From Rhizobium sp. 18065 (GTDB lineage: Bacteria; Pseudomonadota; Alphaproteobacteria; Rhizobiales; Rhizobiaceae): a stretch of DNA of 64,000 nucleotides. Made by a program: the position numbers and the translations under genes. Shown here piece after piece: positions 18,545 through 27,985 of this stretch. Positions within the stretch are counted from its first letter, which is position 1; the number at the start of each line of letters is the position of its first letter. The stretch is taken from assembly GCF_902706095.1 (NCBI RefSeq), contig NZ_CACSJP010000007.1:1-64000 (forward strand). The letters are read 5' to 3'. The notes under the pieces were generated by a model. It was given only the letters and a program-made list of their open reading frames with translations, was not told the DNA's origin and did not search any database.

Positions 18545-19813
18545 GTGAACCATTTCGACTATCGCGACGGCGTCCTCTATGCCGAGGACGTGGCCATCCC
18601 CGAGATCGCCCGCGCCGTCGGCACGCCTTTCTATTGTTATTCGACGGCAACATTGGAACGCCATTACAAGGTCTTTTCCAAGGCCTTCGATGGTGTCGAC
18701 GCGCTCGTTTGTTATGCGATGAAGGCCAATTCCAACCAGGCCGTGCTGAAGACGCTGGGCCGCCTCGGCGCCGGTGTCGACGTAGTCTCGGAAGGCGAAC
18801 TGCGCCGTGCGCTCGCCGCCGGCATTCCGCCGTCACGGATCATGTTCTCCGGCGTCGGCAAGACGCCAAGCGAAATGGATCTCGGGCTTGAAGCCGGGAT
18901 CTACTGCTTCAACGTCGAGAGCGAGCCGGAACTGGAGATCCTCAACCAGCGTGCCATCAAGGCCGGCAAGCGGGCCCATGTCTCCTTCCGCATCAATCCC
19001 GATGTCGACGCCAAGACCCATGCCAAGATCTCGACCGGCAAGAAGGAAAACAAGTTCGGCATTTCCTACGAGCGCGCCCGCGCCGTCTATGCCCGTGCGG
19101 CCACCCTCGAGGGTATTCAGGTCAGCGGCATCGACATGCATATCGGCAGCCAGATCACCGACCTACAGCCGTTCGAGGACGCCTTCCGGCTGCTGCGCGA
19201 ACTGGTCGAGGCCCTGCGCGCCGACGGCCATGCCATCGACCATGTCGATGTCGGCGGTGGTCTCGGCATTCCCTACAAGGACGACAACAACCCGCCGCCG
19301 GAACCGGAGGCCTATGCGAAGATCGTCAAGGACCAGCTGGCGCGACTGAACTGCAAGATCGTCACCGAGCCCGGCCGCCTGCTGGTCGGCAATGCCGGCA
19401 TTCTGGTCACCGAAGTGATCTATGTGAAGGACGGCGGCAACAAGACGTTCGTCATTGTCGATGCGGCGATGAACGACCTGATCCGCCCGACGCTCTACGA
19501 GGCTTATCACGAGGTCCGGCCGGTGATCCTGTCTGCTGCCAGCGCGCCGCGCATTCGTGCCGACGTCGTCGGCCCTGTCTGCGAGACCGGCGACTATCTG
19601 GCGCTGGACCGGGAAATGAGCATGCCGAAGCCCGGTGACCTGATGTCGGTCGGCTCGGCCGGTGCCTATGGCGCGGTTCAGGCCGGCACCTACAACACCC
19701 GCCGGCTGATCCCGGAAGTGCTGGTCAAGGGCAGCGAATTCCATGTGATTCGCCCTCGCCCGAGCTATGAAGAACTGATTGCGCTCGACTCGGTTCCCGA
19801 CTGGCTCGACTGA
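18545..19813 (+). CDS. lysA: Diaminopimelate decarboxylase
   Basis: A 422-residue PLP enzyme, fold type III. The PLP lysine lies in VCYAMKANSNQAVL (about residue 60), the glycine-rich phosphate loop in DVGGGLGIPY, and the substrate/PLP end in CETGDYLALDREM. It decarboxylates meso-diaminopimelate to lysine. The GTG at 18545 starts VNHFDYRDG, the usual N-terminus, 13 bp after the lptM stop with AGGT upstream; the longer frame overlaps lptM. It is co-transcribed with lptM and probably argH. Confidence 0.96.
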   Translation: MNHFDYRDGVLYAEDVAIPEIARAVGTPFYCYSTATLERHYKVFSKAFDGVDALVCYAMKANSNQAVLKTLGRLGAGVDVVSEGELRRALAAGIPPSRIMFSGVGKTPSEMDLGLEAGIYCFNVESEPELEILNQRAIKAGKRAHVSFRINPDVDAKTHAKISTGKKENKFGISYERARAVYARAATLEGIQVSGIDMHIGSQITDLQPFEDAFRLLRELVEALRADGHAIDHVDVGGGLGIPYKDDNNPPPEPEAYAKIVKDQLARLNCKIVTEPGRLLVGNAGILVTEVIYVKDGGNKTFVIVDAAMNDLIRPTLYEAYHEVRPVILSAASAPRIRADVVGPVCETGDYLALDREMSMPKPGDLMSVGSAGAYGAVQAGTYNTRRLIPEVLVKGSEFHVIRPRPSYEELIALDSVPDWLD

Positions 19814-19984
19814 TCAGAGCGATTCGGTTTCCAACGGATCCGAATGGCTCGGCGTTCACATTTCAGCGATATGGCGGGAAAAACCACCGGCTTTCCCGCC
19901 TCGCCCTCGTCTTCGCCACAAAGCCTGCTATCTTCGAGCCTTGAGGCCGTCATGCGGCGGCCTGTGCACTCGGAGACCTGACGG

Positions 19985-22612
19985 ATGCCGCAATCCCGCC
20001 CGGCCGGCCAACGGAAAGGCGCGTTCAAGACAGATCCTGCTCTCGCGCGCCGGGTTGGTTTCAAGCGCCTGCTGGCACGGCTTGTGCTGTTTGCCGAACG
20101 CCTCCTGCCGCTGTTTCTCCCGGTTGCCGGCATTGCCGCCCTTTTCGTTTCGCTTGCCTGGTTCGGCGTCTATCGCGAACTCCCGGAATATCTGCGCCTC
20201 GCGCTGGTCTTTGTCCTGATCTTCGCACTTGTCGCTTCTCTCTTGCCTTTCCTGCGATTGAAACTGCCAACGACCGGGGAAGCCGACCGGCTGCTGGAAG
20301 AGCGCAATGGCCTGCCGCACCAGCCGGTCGCGGTGCAGGACGACGAACCCGCCTTCGAGACGCCGTTTGCCCGTGCGCTCTGGCAGGAACACCAGCGCCG
20401 CATGGCCGAGCGCATTGCAGCCCTTGACACCGGCCTGCCGCAGCCGGACATCGCCCGTTTCGACCGCTATGCCCTGCGGGCGATCCCGGCACTGCTGTTT
20501 GTGACCGCACTTGCCTATTCCGGCTCGAACGGCGCCGGCACGATCGCCGATGCCTTCCGCCAGCATGTCGCCGAAAACCAGACGCCGGACATGCGCATCG
20601 ATGCCTGGATCACGCCCCCAGCCTATACTGGCCAGGCCCCGGTCTTCCTGTCGGGCCTCGGCACCCAGGACGAAAACGGCGTCAGCGTGCCGCAACATTC
20701 GAAGATCACCGTGCGCATCAGCGGCGGGGCCGCCGACGAGAAGGTCTTCTATCGCAAGGCAGTCGACGGCACGGTGATCGAGGTCGCGGCCAAGGAAGAG
20801 GCTGTGGCGGGCGCCGCGGCAGGGTCGCAAGCGTCGAGCAACCCGCCTCCGGCACCCGCAGCGCCGCTTGCCGCCCGCACCCACGAACTGGAGCTGGCCG
20901 ATGCCGGCCAGTTGCGTGTTGGCCAGCGCCAGTGGACCATTCAGGTGACACCGGACAAGGCCCCCGAGATCGCCTTCGACGGCACGCCGCGCCGCGCGAT
21001 CAACGGCGCGATGGAAATCGCCTTCACCGCCAAGGACGATTATGGCCTGCAGAAAGCCCATGCGGAGATCGTGCCGCTGGAAACCAAGCCCGGCGCCACG
21101 CCGCTTTATCCGCAGCCGGACTACAAGCTTGACCTGCCGCGCCACAATGTCCGCGAAACAAAGGGCGTCGCCAGCCGCAACATCACCGAGCATCCCCTGG
21201 CGGGCGCCAAGGTGTCGATCACGCTGGTTGCTACCGATGGCGCAGGACAGGTCGGCCGCAGCCCGCCTGTGGAAATGATCCTGCCGTCGCGAAACTTCTC
21301 GGAGAAGCTTGCCGCTGCCGTGGCCGAACAACGGCAGGTCTTTTCGCTCGACACCCGCGCCATGCCGCGGGCCATTGCGCTGAACGAAGCGATCACCCTT
21401 CGCGCCGACGAGACCATCCCAAATCTCACCCATTTCCTGCTGATCGAATCGGCCCGCGCCCGCATGCAGCAGGCCAAAGGCACCGAGGCGCTGCAGGAGA
21501 CCGCGGACTATCTGTGGGAGATCGCGCTCGGCATCGAGGACGGCGACCTGTCGCTGGCCGAAAAGCGGCTGCGCGACGCGCAGAAGAACCTGGCGGACGC
21601 GCTGGATCGCGATGCCCCGGACGAGGAAATAAAGAAGCTGATGGACGAGCTTCGGGCCGCCATGCAGGAATTCATGACCGCCATGGCCGAGCGCATGCAA
21701 AACCAGAACGGCGAGCAGCAGAGCGCCCAGAACACCGTGCGCCAGCAGGATCTCGACAATCTGCTCGACCAGCTGGAAAACCTCGCCCGTTCAGGCAACA
21801 AGGACGAGGCGCGGCAACTGCTCAACGAACTCAGCCGCATGATGAACAACATGCAGGCCGGGCGCCCGCAGCGCGGCGGCGAGCAGCAGAACAGCGAAGC
21901 GCGCAAGCAGATCGACAAGCTCGGCGAAATCATGCAGCAGCAGCAGCGGCTGATGGACGAGACATTCAAGCTGGACCAGGCGCTGAGGGACCGCATGCAG
22001 CGCGGCGACCCGGGCGAAGGCGAAGAGGGCGAACAGCAGCAGGATCCGCAGGCGCAGGGCGAGCAAGGCCAGGACGGCCAACAGGGTGAGCAGGACACCG
22101 ACCAGATGACGGCCGAACAGCTGCGCGAGGCGCTGAAGAACCTGCGCCAGCAGCAGGAAGGCCTCGGCAAGCAGCTCGGCGAATTGCAGGAAGGCCTGAA
22201 AGGCCTCGGCCTGGATCCCGGCGAAGGTTTCGGCCAGGCGCAGGGTGAAATGAAGGGTGCCGGCGAAGCACTTGGCAAGAGCCAGGGCGACCGTGCCGTC
22301 GAAGGCCAGGGCCGCGCGCTGGAAGCATTGCGCCAGGGTGCGCGCGACATGATGGGCCAGATGATGCAGGCCATGCAGGGCCAGCAGGGCGAAGGCCAGC
22401 AGATGGGTCAGGGCAACCAGAACGGCCGTGATCCGCTCGGCCGGCCGCGCGCCACGTCAGGCCCGGACTTCGGCGAAAGAGTGAGGGTGCCGGACGAGAT
22501 CGACGTGCAGCGCGCCCGCGAAATTCTCGAGGCGATCCGCGAAAAGCTCGGCCAGAATTCCAGCCCGGAGCTGGAACGGCGTTATCTCGAGCGACTGCTC
22601 GAGATCCAGTAG
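19985..22612 (+). CDS. TIGR02302/DUF4175 family membrane-anchored protein
   Basis: An 875-residue protein with two hydrophobic segments near the N-terminus (about 35-58 and 62-82) and a third near 160-180, then a long periplasmic-type region with long predicted coiled helices (about 500-650). A Gln/Met/Gly-rich low-complexity zone follows (about 670-815, with repeated MMQ and QGQ units), and the C-terminus is compact and charged (RVPDEIDVQRAREILEAIREKL). It matches the TIGR02302 family, found beside lysA in Rhizobiales. Its function is unknown; a cell-envelope role is likely from topology. Confidence 0.85.
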   Translation: MPQSRPAGQRKGAFKTDPALARRVGFKRLLARLVLFAERLLPLFLPVAGIAALFVSLAWFGVYRELPEYLRLALVFVLIFALVASLLPFLRLKLPTTGEADRLLEERNGLPHQPVAVQDDEPAFETPFARALWQEHQRRMAERIAALDTGLPQPDIARFDRYALRAIPALLFVTALAYSGSNGAGTIADAFRQHVAENQTPDMRIDAWITPPAYTGQAPVFLSGLGTQDENGVSVPQHSKITVRISGGAADEKVFYRKAVDGTVIEVAAKEEAVAGAAAGSQASSNPPPAPAAPLAARTHELELADAGQLRVGQRQWTIQVTPDKAPEIAFDGTPRRAINGAMEIAFTAKDDYGLQKAHAEIVPLETKPGATPLYPQPDYKLDLPRHNVRETKGVASRNITEHPLAGAKVSITLVATDGAGQVGRSPPVEMILPSRNFSEKLAAAVAEQRQVFSLDTRAMPRAIALNEAITLRADETIPNLTHFLLIESARARMQQAKGTEALQETADYLWEIALGIEDGDLSLAEKRLRDAQKNLADALDRDAPDEEIKKLMDELRAAMQEFMTAMAERMQNQNGEQQSAQNTVRQQDLDNLLDQLENLARSGNKDEARQLLNELSRMMNNMQAGRPQRGGEQQNSEARKQIDKLGEIMQQQQRLMDETFKLDQALRDRMQRGDPGEGEEGEQQQDPQAQGEQGQDGQQGEQDTDQMTAEQLREALKNLRQQQEGLGKQLGELQEGLKGLGLDPGEGFGQAQGEMKGAGEALGKSQGDRAVEGQGRALEALRQGARDMMGQMMQAMQGQQGEGQQMGQGNQNGRDPLGRPRATSGPDFGERVRVPDEIDVQRAREILEAIREKLGQNSSPELERRYLERLLEIQ

Positions 22613-22629
22613 AATTTCGAAAGAGATAC

Positions 22630-22989
22630 TCAGCCGGCGAGAGCGCTGGCGACGGCCGCACGGATATCGGTCAGCGCGAAAGGTTTCGGCACCACGTCGA
22701 TGATCTTCGAGGCGAGGTCATCGGCGCGTTCGCGCTGTTCGGCATAGCCGGTCATCAGCAGGATCTTCAGCTCGGGAAAATGGGACGAGGCCCGGTGGGC
22801 AAGCTCGATGCCGTCCATGACCGGCATGCGGATATCCGACAGAAGCAGGTCAAAAGGTTCTTCGCAGAGCAAAGCCAGACCTTCTTCGCCATCGGCGGCT
22901 TCGCTGGTTTCGTGGCCATCGAGACGCAGGGCGCGGGCAACGAAGGTACGCAGCGAATCTTCGTCTTCGGTGATCAAGATTCTCGCCAT
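22630..22989 (-). CDS. Single-domain response regulator (CpdR-like)
   Basis: A 119-residue stand-alone receiver domain: acidic pocket TEDED near residue 7-11, phosphoacceptor Asp in LLLSDIRMPVMDG (about residue 52), conserved Thr in LLMTGY and Lys in VPKPF. There is no output domain. It looks like CpdR, the receiver that controls ClpXP proteolysis in the alphaproteobacterial cell cycle, but other single-domain receivers look alike, so the symbol is withheld. The ATG at 22989 starts the fold; a longer frame adds an unrelated tail. It converges on TIGR02302. Confidence 0.88.
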   Translation of the reverse strand: MARILITEDEDSLRTFVARALRLDGHETSEAADGEEGLALLCEEPFDLLLSDIRMPVMDGIELAHRASSHFPELKILLMTGYAEQRERADDLASKIIDVVPKPFALTDIRAAVASALAG

Positions 22990-23141
22990 GATTGCATTCA
23001 ACTCCCGCGATCCGTTTCCGTGCCCGTCAGGGCAAATCAACAGAGTTTCCTTGTCGAGAGGTAAACGCGGGACACACGGTCCCGCGCCATGGTTAACAAG
23101 CGGTCAGTGACAGAAGGCCAGATGTCGCGAAACGGAACGCC

Positions 23142-23684
23142 TCAGGCGTCGCCGGTGACAACACCGACATAGGGCAGTTCGCGGAACGCATAGGCCACGT
23201 CCATGCCGTAGCCGACGACGAAATAGTCGGGGCATTCGAAACCGACGAAATCGGCCTCAAACACTTCTTTGCGCTTCACTTTCTTGTCGAGAAGCACGGC
23301 GATGGTGACATTGGCCGCGCCGCGCTCGTACATCAGTTCCTTGGCGAACAGCAGCGTGCGGCCGGACTCGAGAATATCGTCGATGAGCAGCACATTGCGG
23401 CCCTTCACGTCACTGTCGATGTCCTTGATGATCCTGACGCCCTGCGACACCGTGCCTGTGCCATAGCTGGACAGGGTGATGAATTCGACTTCCGGCGCAA
23501 GCCCGACATCATGCAACGCACGAATGAGATCGGCGGCGAAGATGAACGAGCCCTTGAGCACCGAAATCACCAGAAGATCGTCGCACTGACCCTTCATGAT
23601 ATCGGCAGCAAGCTCGTGATTGCGCTCGGCGATCTGCGCGGCGGTGAACAGGGGTTCGATATTCTTGCCGCGGACGACGGGCAT
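23142..23684 (-). CDS. hpt: Hypoxanthine phosphoribosyltransferase
   Basis: A 180-residue purine-salvage enzyme with the PRPP-binding loop NVLLIDDILESGRTL (about residues 96-110), the early SVLKGSFIFAADL loop, and the flexible-loop SSYGTGTVSQG. The C-terminus DFVGFECPDYFVVGYGMDVAYAFRELPYVG is typical. It makes IMP (and GMP) from hypoxanthine or guanine with PRPP in the cytoplasm. Length is normal. It is transcribed away from ftsE and has AAGGAGAAG before the ATG. Confidence 0.95.
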   Translation of the reverse strand: MPVVRGKNIEPLFTAAQIAERNHELAADIMKGQCDDLLVISVLKGSFIFAADLIRALHDVGLAPEVEFITLSSYGTGTVSQGVRIIKDIDSDVKGRNVLLIDDILESGRTLLFAKELMYERGAANVTIAVLLDKKVKRKEVFEADFVGFECPDYFVVGYGMDVAYAFRELPYVGVVTGDA

Positions 23685-23765
23685 GGACTTCTCCTTGATG
23701 ATCGGCCGGTTTCGGCCTTCAGCCCGGCAGCCTGAGACTGCCGGAAAGGCAAGCCCTTAGCACAG

Positions 23766-24422
23766 TCAGGAAGGCGAGACACCCGGATCCTCGAAGGAAA
23801 GCCGCAGTTCCGGCGTTTTTCCACCAGGATGCTGGAGCCGGGCGGCAACGCCACGACTGTGGCCGCCATCGAGATCGCTGACCGGCGCATCGATATAGGT
23901 GCTGGCGATGATCTGCCCACCGATCAGGAGGTCGGCCCTGAGTTTCGGCAGGCTGACGGTATCGTCCGAGCGGTTTTCGACGATCGCGTTGAGCAGCAGG
24001 ACCTGCATGCCGTTCTTGTATTGCGGCGTCAGGCTGACATGGGTGATGTCGAGCGGATTGACCATGGCATCGATCGAACCCGAGCCTGAATAGAGCTGTC
24101 CCGCGATGCCGAAGATGCTAGCAAAGCAGCCGGCCACGAGAAGGGCGAAACTCATATCGGACAGCCGCTGCAGATGGTGCTCGACCCGGCGCAGCAACGA
24201 CGTCAGGCCGGTTGCGAAATCCGGGGCAGCCGGAGCGCTCGTCGCCGAAGCCGCCTGGAATTTGGCTCTCTGCGGCGGATCGCGGACCACGACGAAATGG
24301 GCATCGACGACATCATTGGCCGTCTGGAAATGCTGGCGCTCGATGCGGCGGCGCGCCCGGTCTGGCGGCAACAGATCCTGGTCCGGGGCCGCTGCCTGCT
24401 TTTGGAAACGGAAGGCGTTCAT
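23766..24422 (-). CDS. Unknown protein with one membrane segment, divergent from ftsE
   Basis: A 218-residue protein I do not recognise. The first 85 residues are charged and Arg-rich, one hydrophobic segment follows (about 90-110, FALLVAGCFASIFGIAG), and the C-terminal 100 residues form a beta-rich domain with NPLDITHVSLTPQYKNGMQVLLLNAIVENRSDDTV. That phrase resembles the DUF3426-type domain of MJ0042 finger proteins found near ftsE in other alphaproteobacteria, but no zinc finger is visible. Topology suggests a periplasmic C-terminus. Start at ATG 24422 is likely. Confidence 0.75.
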   Translation of the reverse strand: MNAFRFQKQAAAPDQDLLPPDRARRRIERQHFQTANDVVDAHFVVVRDPPQRAKFQAASATSAPAAPDFATGLTSLLRRVEHHLQRLSDMSFALLVAGCFASIFGIAGQLYSGSGSIDAMVNPLDITHVSLTPQYKNGMQVLLLNAIVENRSDDTVSLPKLRADLLIGGQIIASTYIDAPVSDLDGGHSRGVAARLQHPGGKTPELRLSFEDPGVSPS

Positions 24423-24624
24423 CTCAGCCGTACCTTTCGCACAGCCAATTCCGGATACCCGAAACTCGGCAGTTGAAACGAATCCACTCCAGACGTAAAT
24501 TCAAATGGTTAATGCTTCGGAAATTTCGGCCATCCGGCTGCCGTTTTGCGGGCATGTTTACCGGCCGTTGACGATCTTCGTTTACGAGCCCCAGACCTCG
24601 GACACGTCAGACTGGGCCCAGCCG

Positions 24625-25284
24625 TTGATCCACTTTGAAAATGTCGGCCTTCGGTATGGAATGGGACCGGAGATCCTCCGCGACCTGACCTTCGACATTC
24701 CCAAGAGTTCCTTCCAGTTCCTCACCGGCCCGTCCGGTGCGGGCAAGACGACATTGCTGCGCCTGCTGTTCATGTCGCTGCAGCCGACGCGCGGCATCAT
24801 CCAGAGCTTCGGCCGCGACATCACCCGCATTCCCCGCAGTGAGCTGCCGATGCTGCGCCGCCGGGTCGGCATCGTCTTCCAGGATTTCCGCCTTCTCGAC
24901 CACCTGACCACCTATGAAAACGTCGCCCTGCCGCTGCGCGTGCGCGGCAAGGAGGAGGGCAGCTATAGGCGCGATGTCATCGAACTGTTGAAATGGGTCG
25001 GCCTCGGCGAACGCATCAACGTGCTGCCGGCCGTGCTGTCTGGCGGCGAGAAACAGCGCGTCGCCATCGCCCGTGCGCTGATCGACCGGCCGGAAATCCT
25101 GCTGGCCGACGAACCGACCGGCAATGTCGACCCGCCGATGGCCCGCCGCCTGCTCAGCCTGTTCCTCGAACTCAACCGGCTGGGCACCGCCGTCGTCATC
25201 GCCACCCACGATCTGGCGCTGATGGACCAGGTCGATGCGCGCCGCATGATCCTCACCGACGGGCGGCTCGACCTCTATGAGTGA
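24625..25284 (+). CDS. ftsE: Cell-division ABC transporter ATP-binding protein FtsE
   Basis: A 219-residue ABC ATPase. It has Walker A GPSGAGKTTL, the Q-loop IVFQDFRLLDHLTTYENVALP, signature LSGGEKQRVAIARALI, Walker B ILLADEPTGN and the switch His in IATHDL. With FtsX it forms the FtsEX complex that activates peptidoglycan hydrolases at the division site. The start is uncertain. TTG 24625 gives the usual family length and begins IHFENVGLRYG, but has no clear ribosome site; in-frame alternatives are TTG 24568 and ATG 24505. It overlaps ftsX by 8 bp. Confidence 0.93.
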   Translation: MIHFENVGLRYGMGPEILRDLTFDIPKSSFQFLTGPSGAGKTTLLRLLFMSLQPTRGIIQSFGRDITRIPRSELPMLRRRVGIVFQDFRLLDHLTTYENVALPLRVRGKEEGSYRRDVIELLKWVGLGERINVLPAVLSGGEKQRVAIARALIDRPEILLADEPTGNVDPPMARRLLSLFLELNRLGTAVVIATHDLALMDQVDARRMILTDGRLDLYE

Positions 25285-26290
25285 GACAGGCACCAACAAC
25301 CCGCAGCAGCCGGATGGCAAGCAGAAACGCCGGGTCGAAATGACCGTCAGGCCGACCGGGCCGATCCTGCCGCCCTCCAACATCCAGGGCAACGCGCTGA
25401 TGGTGGTGATCGCCATCATGGCATTCCTCGCCTGCCTGACGCTGGGCGCCGTGTCGATGGTCCGGGCAACCGCCGCCGGCTGGCAGAGCCAGATTTCCCG
25501 CGAGGTCACCATCCAGATCAAGCCGGAGGACGGCCTCGACATGGGGGCTGCCCTGGTCAAGGCGCGCGATCTTGCGCTGACCTTCGTCGGCACCCGCGAC
25601 GGCCGGATCATGGACGATGACGCGACTGCCCGCCTGCTCGAGCCCTGGCTCGGCACCGGCCTCAATCTCGAAGACCTGCCGGTTCCGCGCCTGATCGTCA
25701 TCACCATCGACGAAAGCAATCCTCCCGATTTCGCCTCGATGCGCGACCTGCTGAAGGTCGAAGTACCGCAAGCCTTTCTCGACGATCACCGCACCTGGGT
25801 CGATCGCCTCGTGCAGATGGCGCGGACCACCGTGCTGATCGGTTCCGGCGTGCTGATCCTGGTGTTCACCGCCATGGTGCTGACGGTGGTCTTTGCCACC
25901 CGCGGCGCACTATCGGGCAATCGCCACATCATCGAGGTCCTGCATTTCGTCGGCGCCGAGAGCACCTTCGTCGCCCAGGAATTTCAGAAGCACTTCCTCA
26001 AGATCAGCCTGAAGGGTGCAGCCGCCGGCGGCCTGCTCGCGGCCGGCCTGTTTGCCGCCGCCAATTTCTGGCAGACGCGGTCGATGGCCACGCCGGAAAG
26101 CGATCAGGCAACGGCGCTGTTCGGCACGTTTACCATCGGTTGGACCGGCTATCTCGGCATCTTTGCCACGATGATCGTGATAGCACTGCTGACCACCATC
26201 ACGGCGCGCCTGACCGTGATGCGCACCATTTACGAGATCGACCTAATTCGCTCGGATCCGGCGCGAACCGATGGACTTATGGACGATTAA
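25277..26290 (+). CDS. ftsX: Cell-division protein FtsX (ABC permease)
   Basis: A 337-residue membrane protein with four transmembrane segments: one near residues 40-62, then three in the C-terminal half (about 190-215, 245-270, 290-312). A large extracytoplasmic loop lies between TM1 and TM2, as in FtsX. The phrase GALSGNRHIIEVLHFVGA is the conserved cytoplasmic coupling segment. It transmits ATP binding by FtsE to periplasmic amidase activators. The start overlaps the end of ftsE by 8 bp, so the two are translationally coupled. Confidence 0.95.
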   Translation: MSETGTNNPQQPDGKQKRRVEMTVRPTGPILPPSNIQGNALMVVIAIMAFLACLTLGAVSMVRATAAGWQSQISREVTIQIKPEDGLDMGAALVKARDLALTFVGTRDGRIMDDDATARLLEPWLGTGLNLEDLPVPRLIVITIDESNPPDFASMRDLLKVEVPQAFLDDHRTWVDRLVQMARTTVLIGSGVLILVFTAMVLTVVFATRGALSGNRHIIEVLHFVGAESTFVAQEFQKHFLKISLKGAAAGGLLAAGLFAAANFWQTRSMATPESDQATALFGTFTIGWTGYLGIFATMIVIALLTTITARLTVMRTIYEIDLIRSDPARTDGLMDD

Positions 26291-26362
26291 TCGTCAAGGA
26301 AGCGTGTTGACTTGCCTTAAAGCCGCCTGTTCCGTGTGGAAAATCCACGCTATTCACGGACA

Positions 26363-27094
26363 ATGAGCATGGACCGGATGACCCGAAACCAACCGCCTCA
26401 AGGGGGCCGGCCCGATATATCGGGCCGCAGCCTGTTTGCGCGCCGTGGTCTGCTGCGCCGGTTCCTGCGCTATAGCGGCCTGCTCGTCCTGCTCTGTGTG
26501 GCCCTTCTTGTCGCAGGCTTCCTGCATTTTGCCGACAGCGTGACCACGCTGCGCCCGCCGGAAAACGTCAAGGCCGATGCGATCGTCGTGCTCACCGGCG
26601 GCTACCAGCGGATCGACCAGGCCATCGATCTCTTGAAACGCGGCTATGGCGGACGCCTGCTGATTTCAGGCGTCAACCCCTCGACCACGGCCGGCCAGAT
26701 CCGCCGCGCCACGCGCACGTCACCCGAACTGTTCGCCTGCTGCGTCGATATCGGCTACGCCGCAATCGACACGATCGGCAATGCCAACGAGGCGGCAAAC
26801 TGGATCCGTGATCGCGGCTACAAGTCTGTCCTGGTGGTCACCAGCAACTATCACATGGCCCGCAGCCTGATGGAACTGCGCCGCAGCGATCCGGTAACCG
26901 AGTTCATCGGCTACCCCGTGGTCAATGCCGACCTGAAGACTCGCGCCTGGTACCGCGAGCCGGATGCGCTGAGAACCATGCTGGCCGAATATGCCAAGAG
27001 CGTCATCGCCTATGCACGCGGCATCATCGGCTGGAGTGTCGATCCCGGCTTGCGTTCGTCGGGAGAAATCGCCGACCCGGCCGACGACAGCTGA
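26363..27094 (+). CDS. YdcF/SanA family protein (DUF218)
   Basis: A 243-residue protein with one N-terminal membrane anchor (about residues 33-55) and a DUF218 domain: DAIVVLTGGYQRIDQAIDLL, then NANEAANWIRDRGYKSVLVVTSNYHMARSLMELRR. In E. coli relatives (YdcF, SanA, ElyC) the domain acts in the envelope and binds S-adenosylmethionine or affects peptidoglycan and lipid carrier use; the reaction is unknown. It lies 72 bp past ftsX and probably shares its transcript with plsC. The start at 26363 is the best guess. Confidence 0.85.
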   Translation: MSMDRMTRNQPPQGGRPDISGRSLFARRGLLRRFLRYSGLLVLLCVALLVAGFLHFADSVTTLRPPENVKADAIVVLTGGYQRIDQAIDLLKRGYGGRLLISGVNPSTTAGQIRRATRTSPELFACCVDIGYAAIDTIGNANEAANWIRDRGYKSVLVVTSNYHMARSLMELRRSDPVTEFIGYPVVNADLKTRAWYREPDALRTMLAEYAKSVIAYARGIIGWSVDPGLRSSGEIADPADDS

Positions 27095-27171
27095 GCAATT
27101 CCGGCGGACCGGCTTTTGCTCGGCCGTGTTTTACGATAGGGACGTTTTCGCCTGTCCACGGAAATGACCCG

Positions 27172-27954
27172 ATGATCACCCTGCGTTCCATCCTGTTCAA
27201 TACGGCCTTCTACACCAACATGATCCTTCGCATGATCCTGTTGTCGCCTTTCTATTTTCTCGCGCCGCGCAAGACGGCGTTCTGGGTGCCGAAGGGCTGG
27301 GCGCGTTCCTCGCATTGGCTGATGAAGACGATCGTCGGCACGACCTTCACCGTCGAGGGGCTCGAGAACATTCCCAAGGGTGGCTATATCCTGGCCCCAA
27401 AGCACCAGTCGTTCTGGGACACGTTTGCCCTGCTGCCCTGGCTCGATGACCCGGTCTATATCCTCAAGCGCGAACTGATGTGGATCCCGGTCTTCGGCTG
27501 GTATGTCGCCAAACAGCGCATGATCCCGGTCAACCGCGGCGCCAAGGGCAAGGTGATGGCCGAAGTGATCGAGCGGACCAAGACCGAGATGCGCAACGGT
27601 CGCCAGCTGATCATCTACCCGGAGGGAACCCGCCGGTCACCGGGAGCGACGCCCGAATACAAATACGGCATTGCCCGCCTCTACCGCGATCTCGGCGTTC
27701 CCGTCGTGCCGGTCGCCATGCATCCCGGCCTGTTCTGGCCACGTCGCAAGTTCCAGCGCTATCCAGGCCATTTCAAGGTGCGCATCCTGCCAGCCATCGA
27801 GCCCGGTCTCGACCCGGACGTGTTTTTCGACACGCTGATGGCACGCCTTGAGGCCGCCAGCGACGAGTTGCTGATCGAAACCGCACGTGACAACCCGCAT
27901 GTTCCCCTGCCCCCGACGGCGGTAAAGCGCCTGGCAGAATTGCAGGCAATGTGA
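27172..27954 (+). CDS. plsC: 1-acyl-sn-glycerol-3-phosphate acyltransferase
   Basis: A 260-residue membrane-associated acyltransferase with an N-terminal hydrophobic segment (about residues 14-33). It has the catalytic H(X4)D motif in PKHQSFWDTF, the substrate block MIPVNRG, and YPEGTRRSPG, all hallmarks of PlsC. It makes phosphatidic acid from lysophosphatidic acid. It lies 77 bp after the ydcF-like gene and converges on chaC, with stop codons 31 bp apart. Confidence 0.92.
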   Translation: MITLRSILFNTAFYTNMILRMILLSPFYFLAPRKTAFWVPKGWARSSHWLMKTIVGTTFTVEGLENIPKGGYILAPKHQSFWDTFALLPWLDDPVYILKRELMWIPVFGWYVAKQRMIPVNRGAKGKVMAEVIERTKTEMRNGRQLIIYPEGTRRSPGATPEYKYGIARLYRDLGVPVVPVAMHPGLFWPRRKFQRYPGHFKVRILPAIEPGLDPDVFFDTLMARLEAASDELLIETARDNPHVPLPPTAVKRLAELQAM

Positions 27955-27985
27955 AACAGCCGGCGAAAACGGCGCGGCCTGCCTG

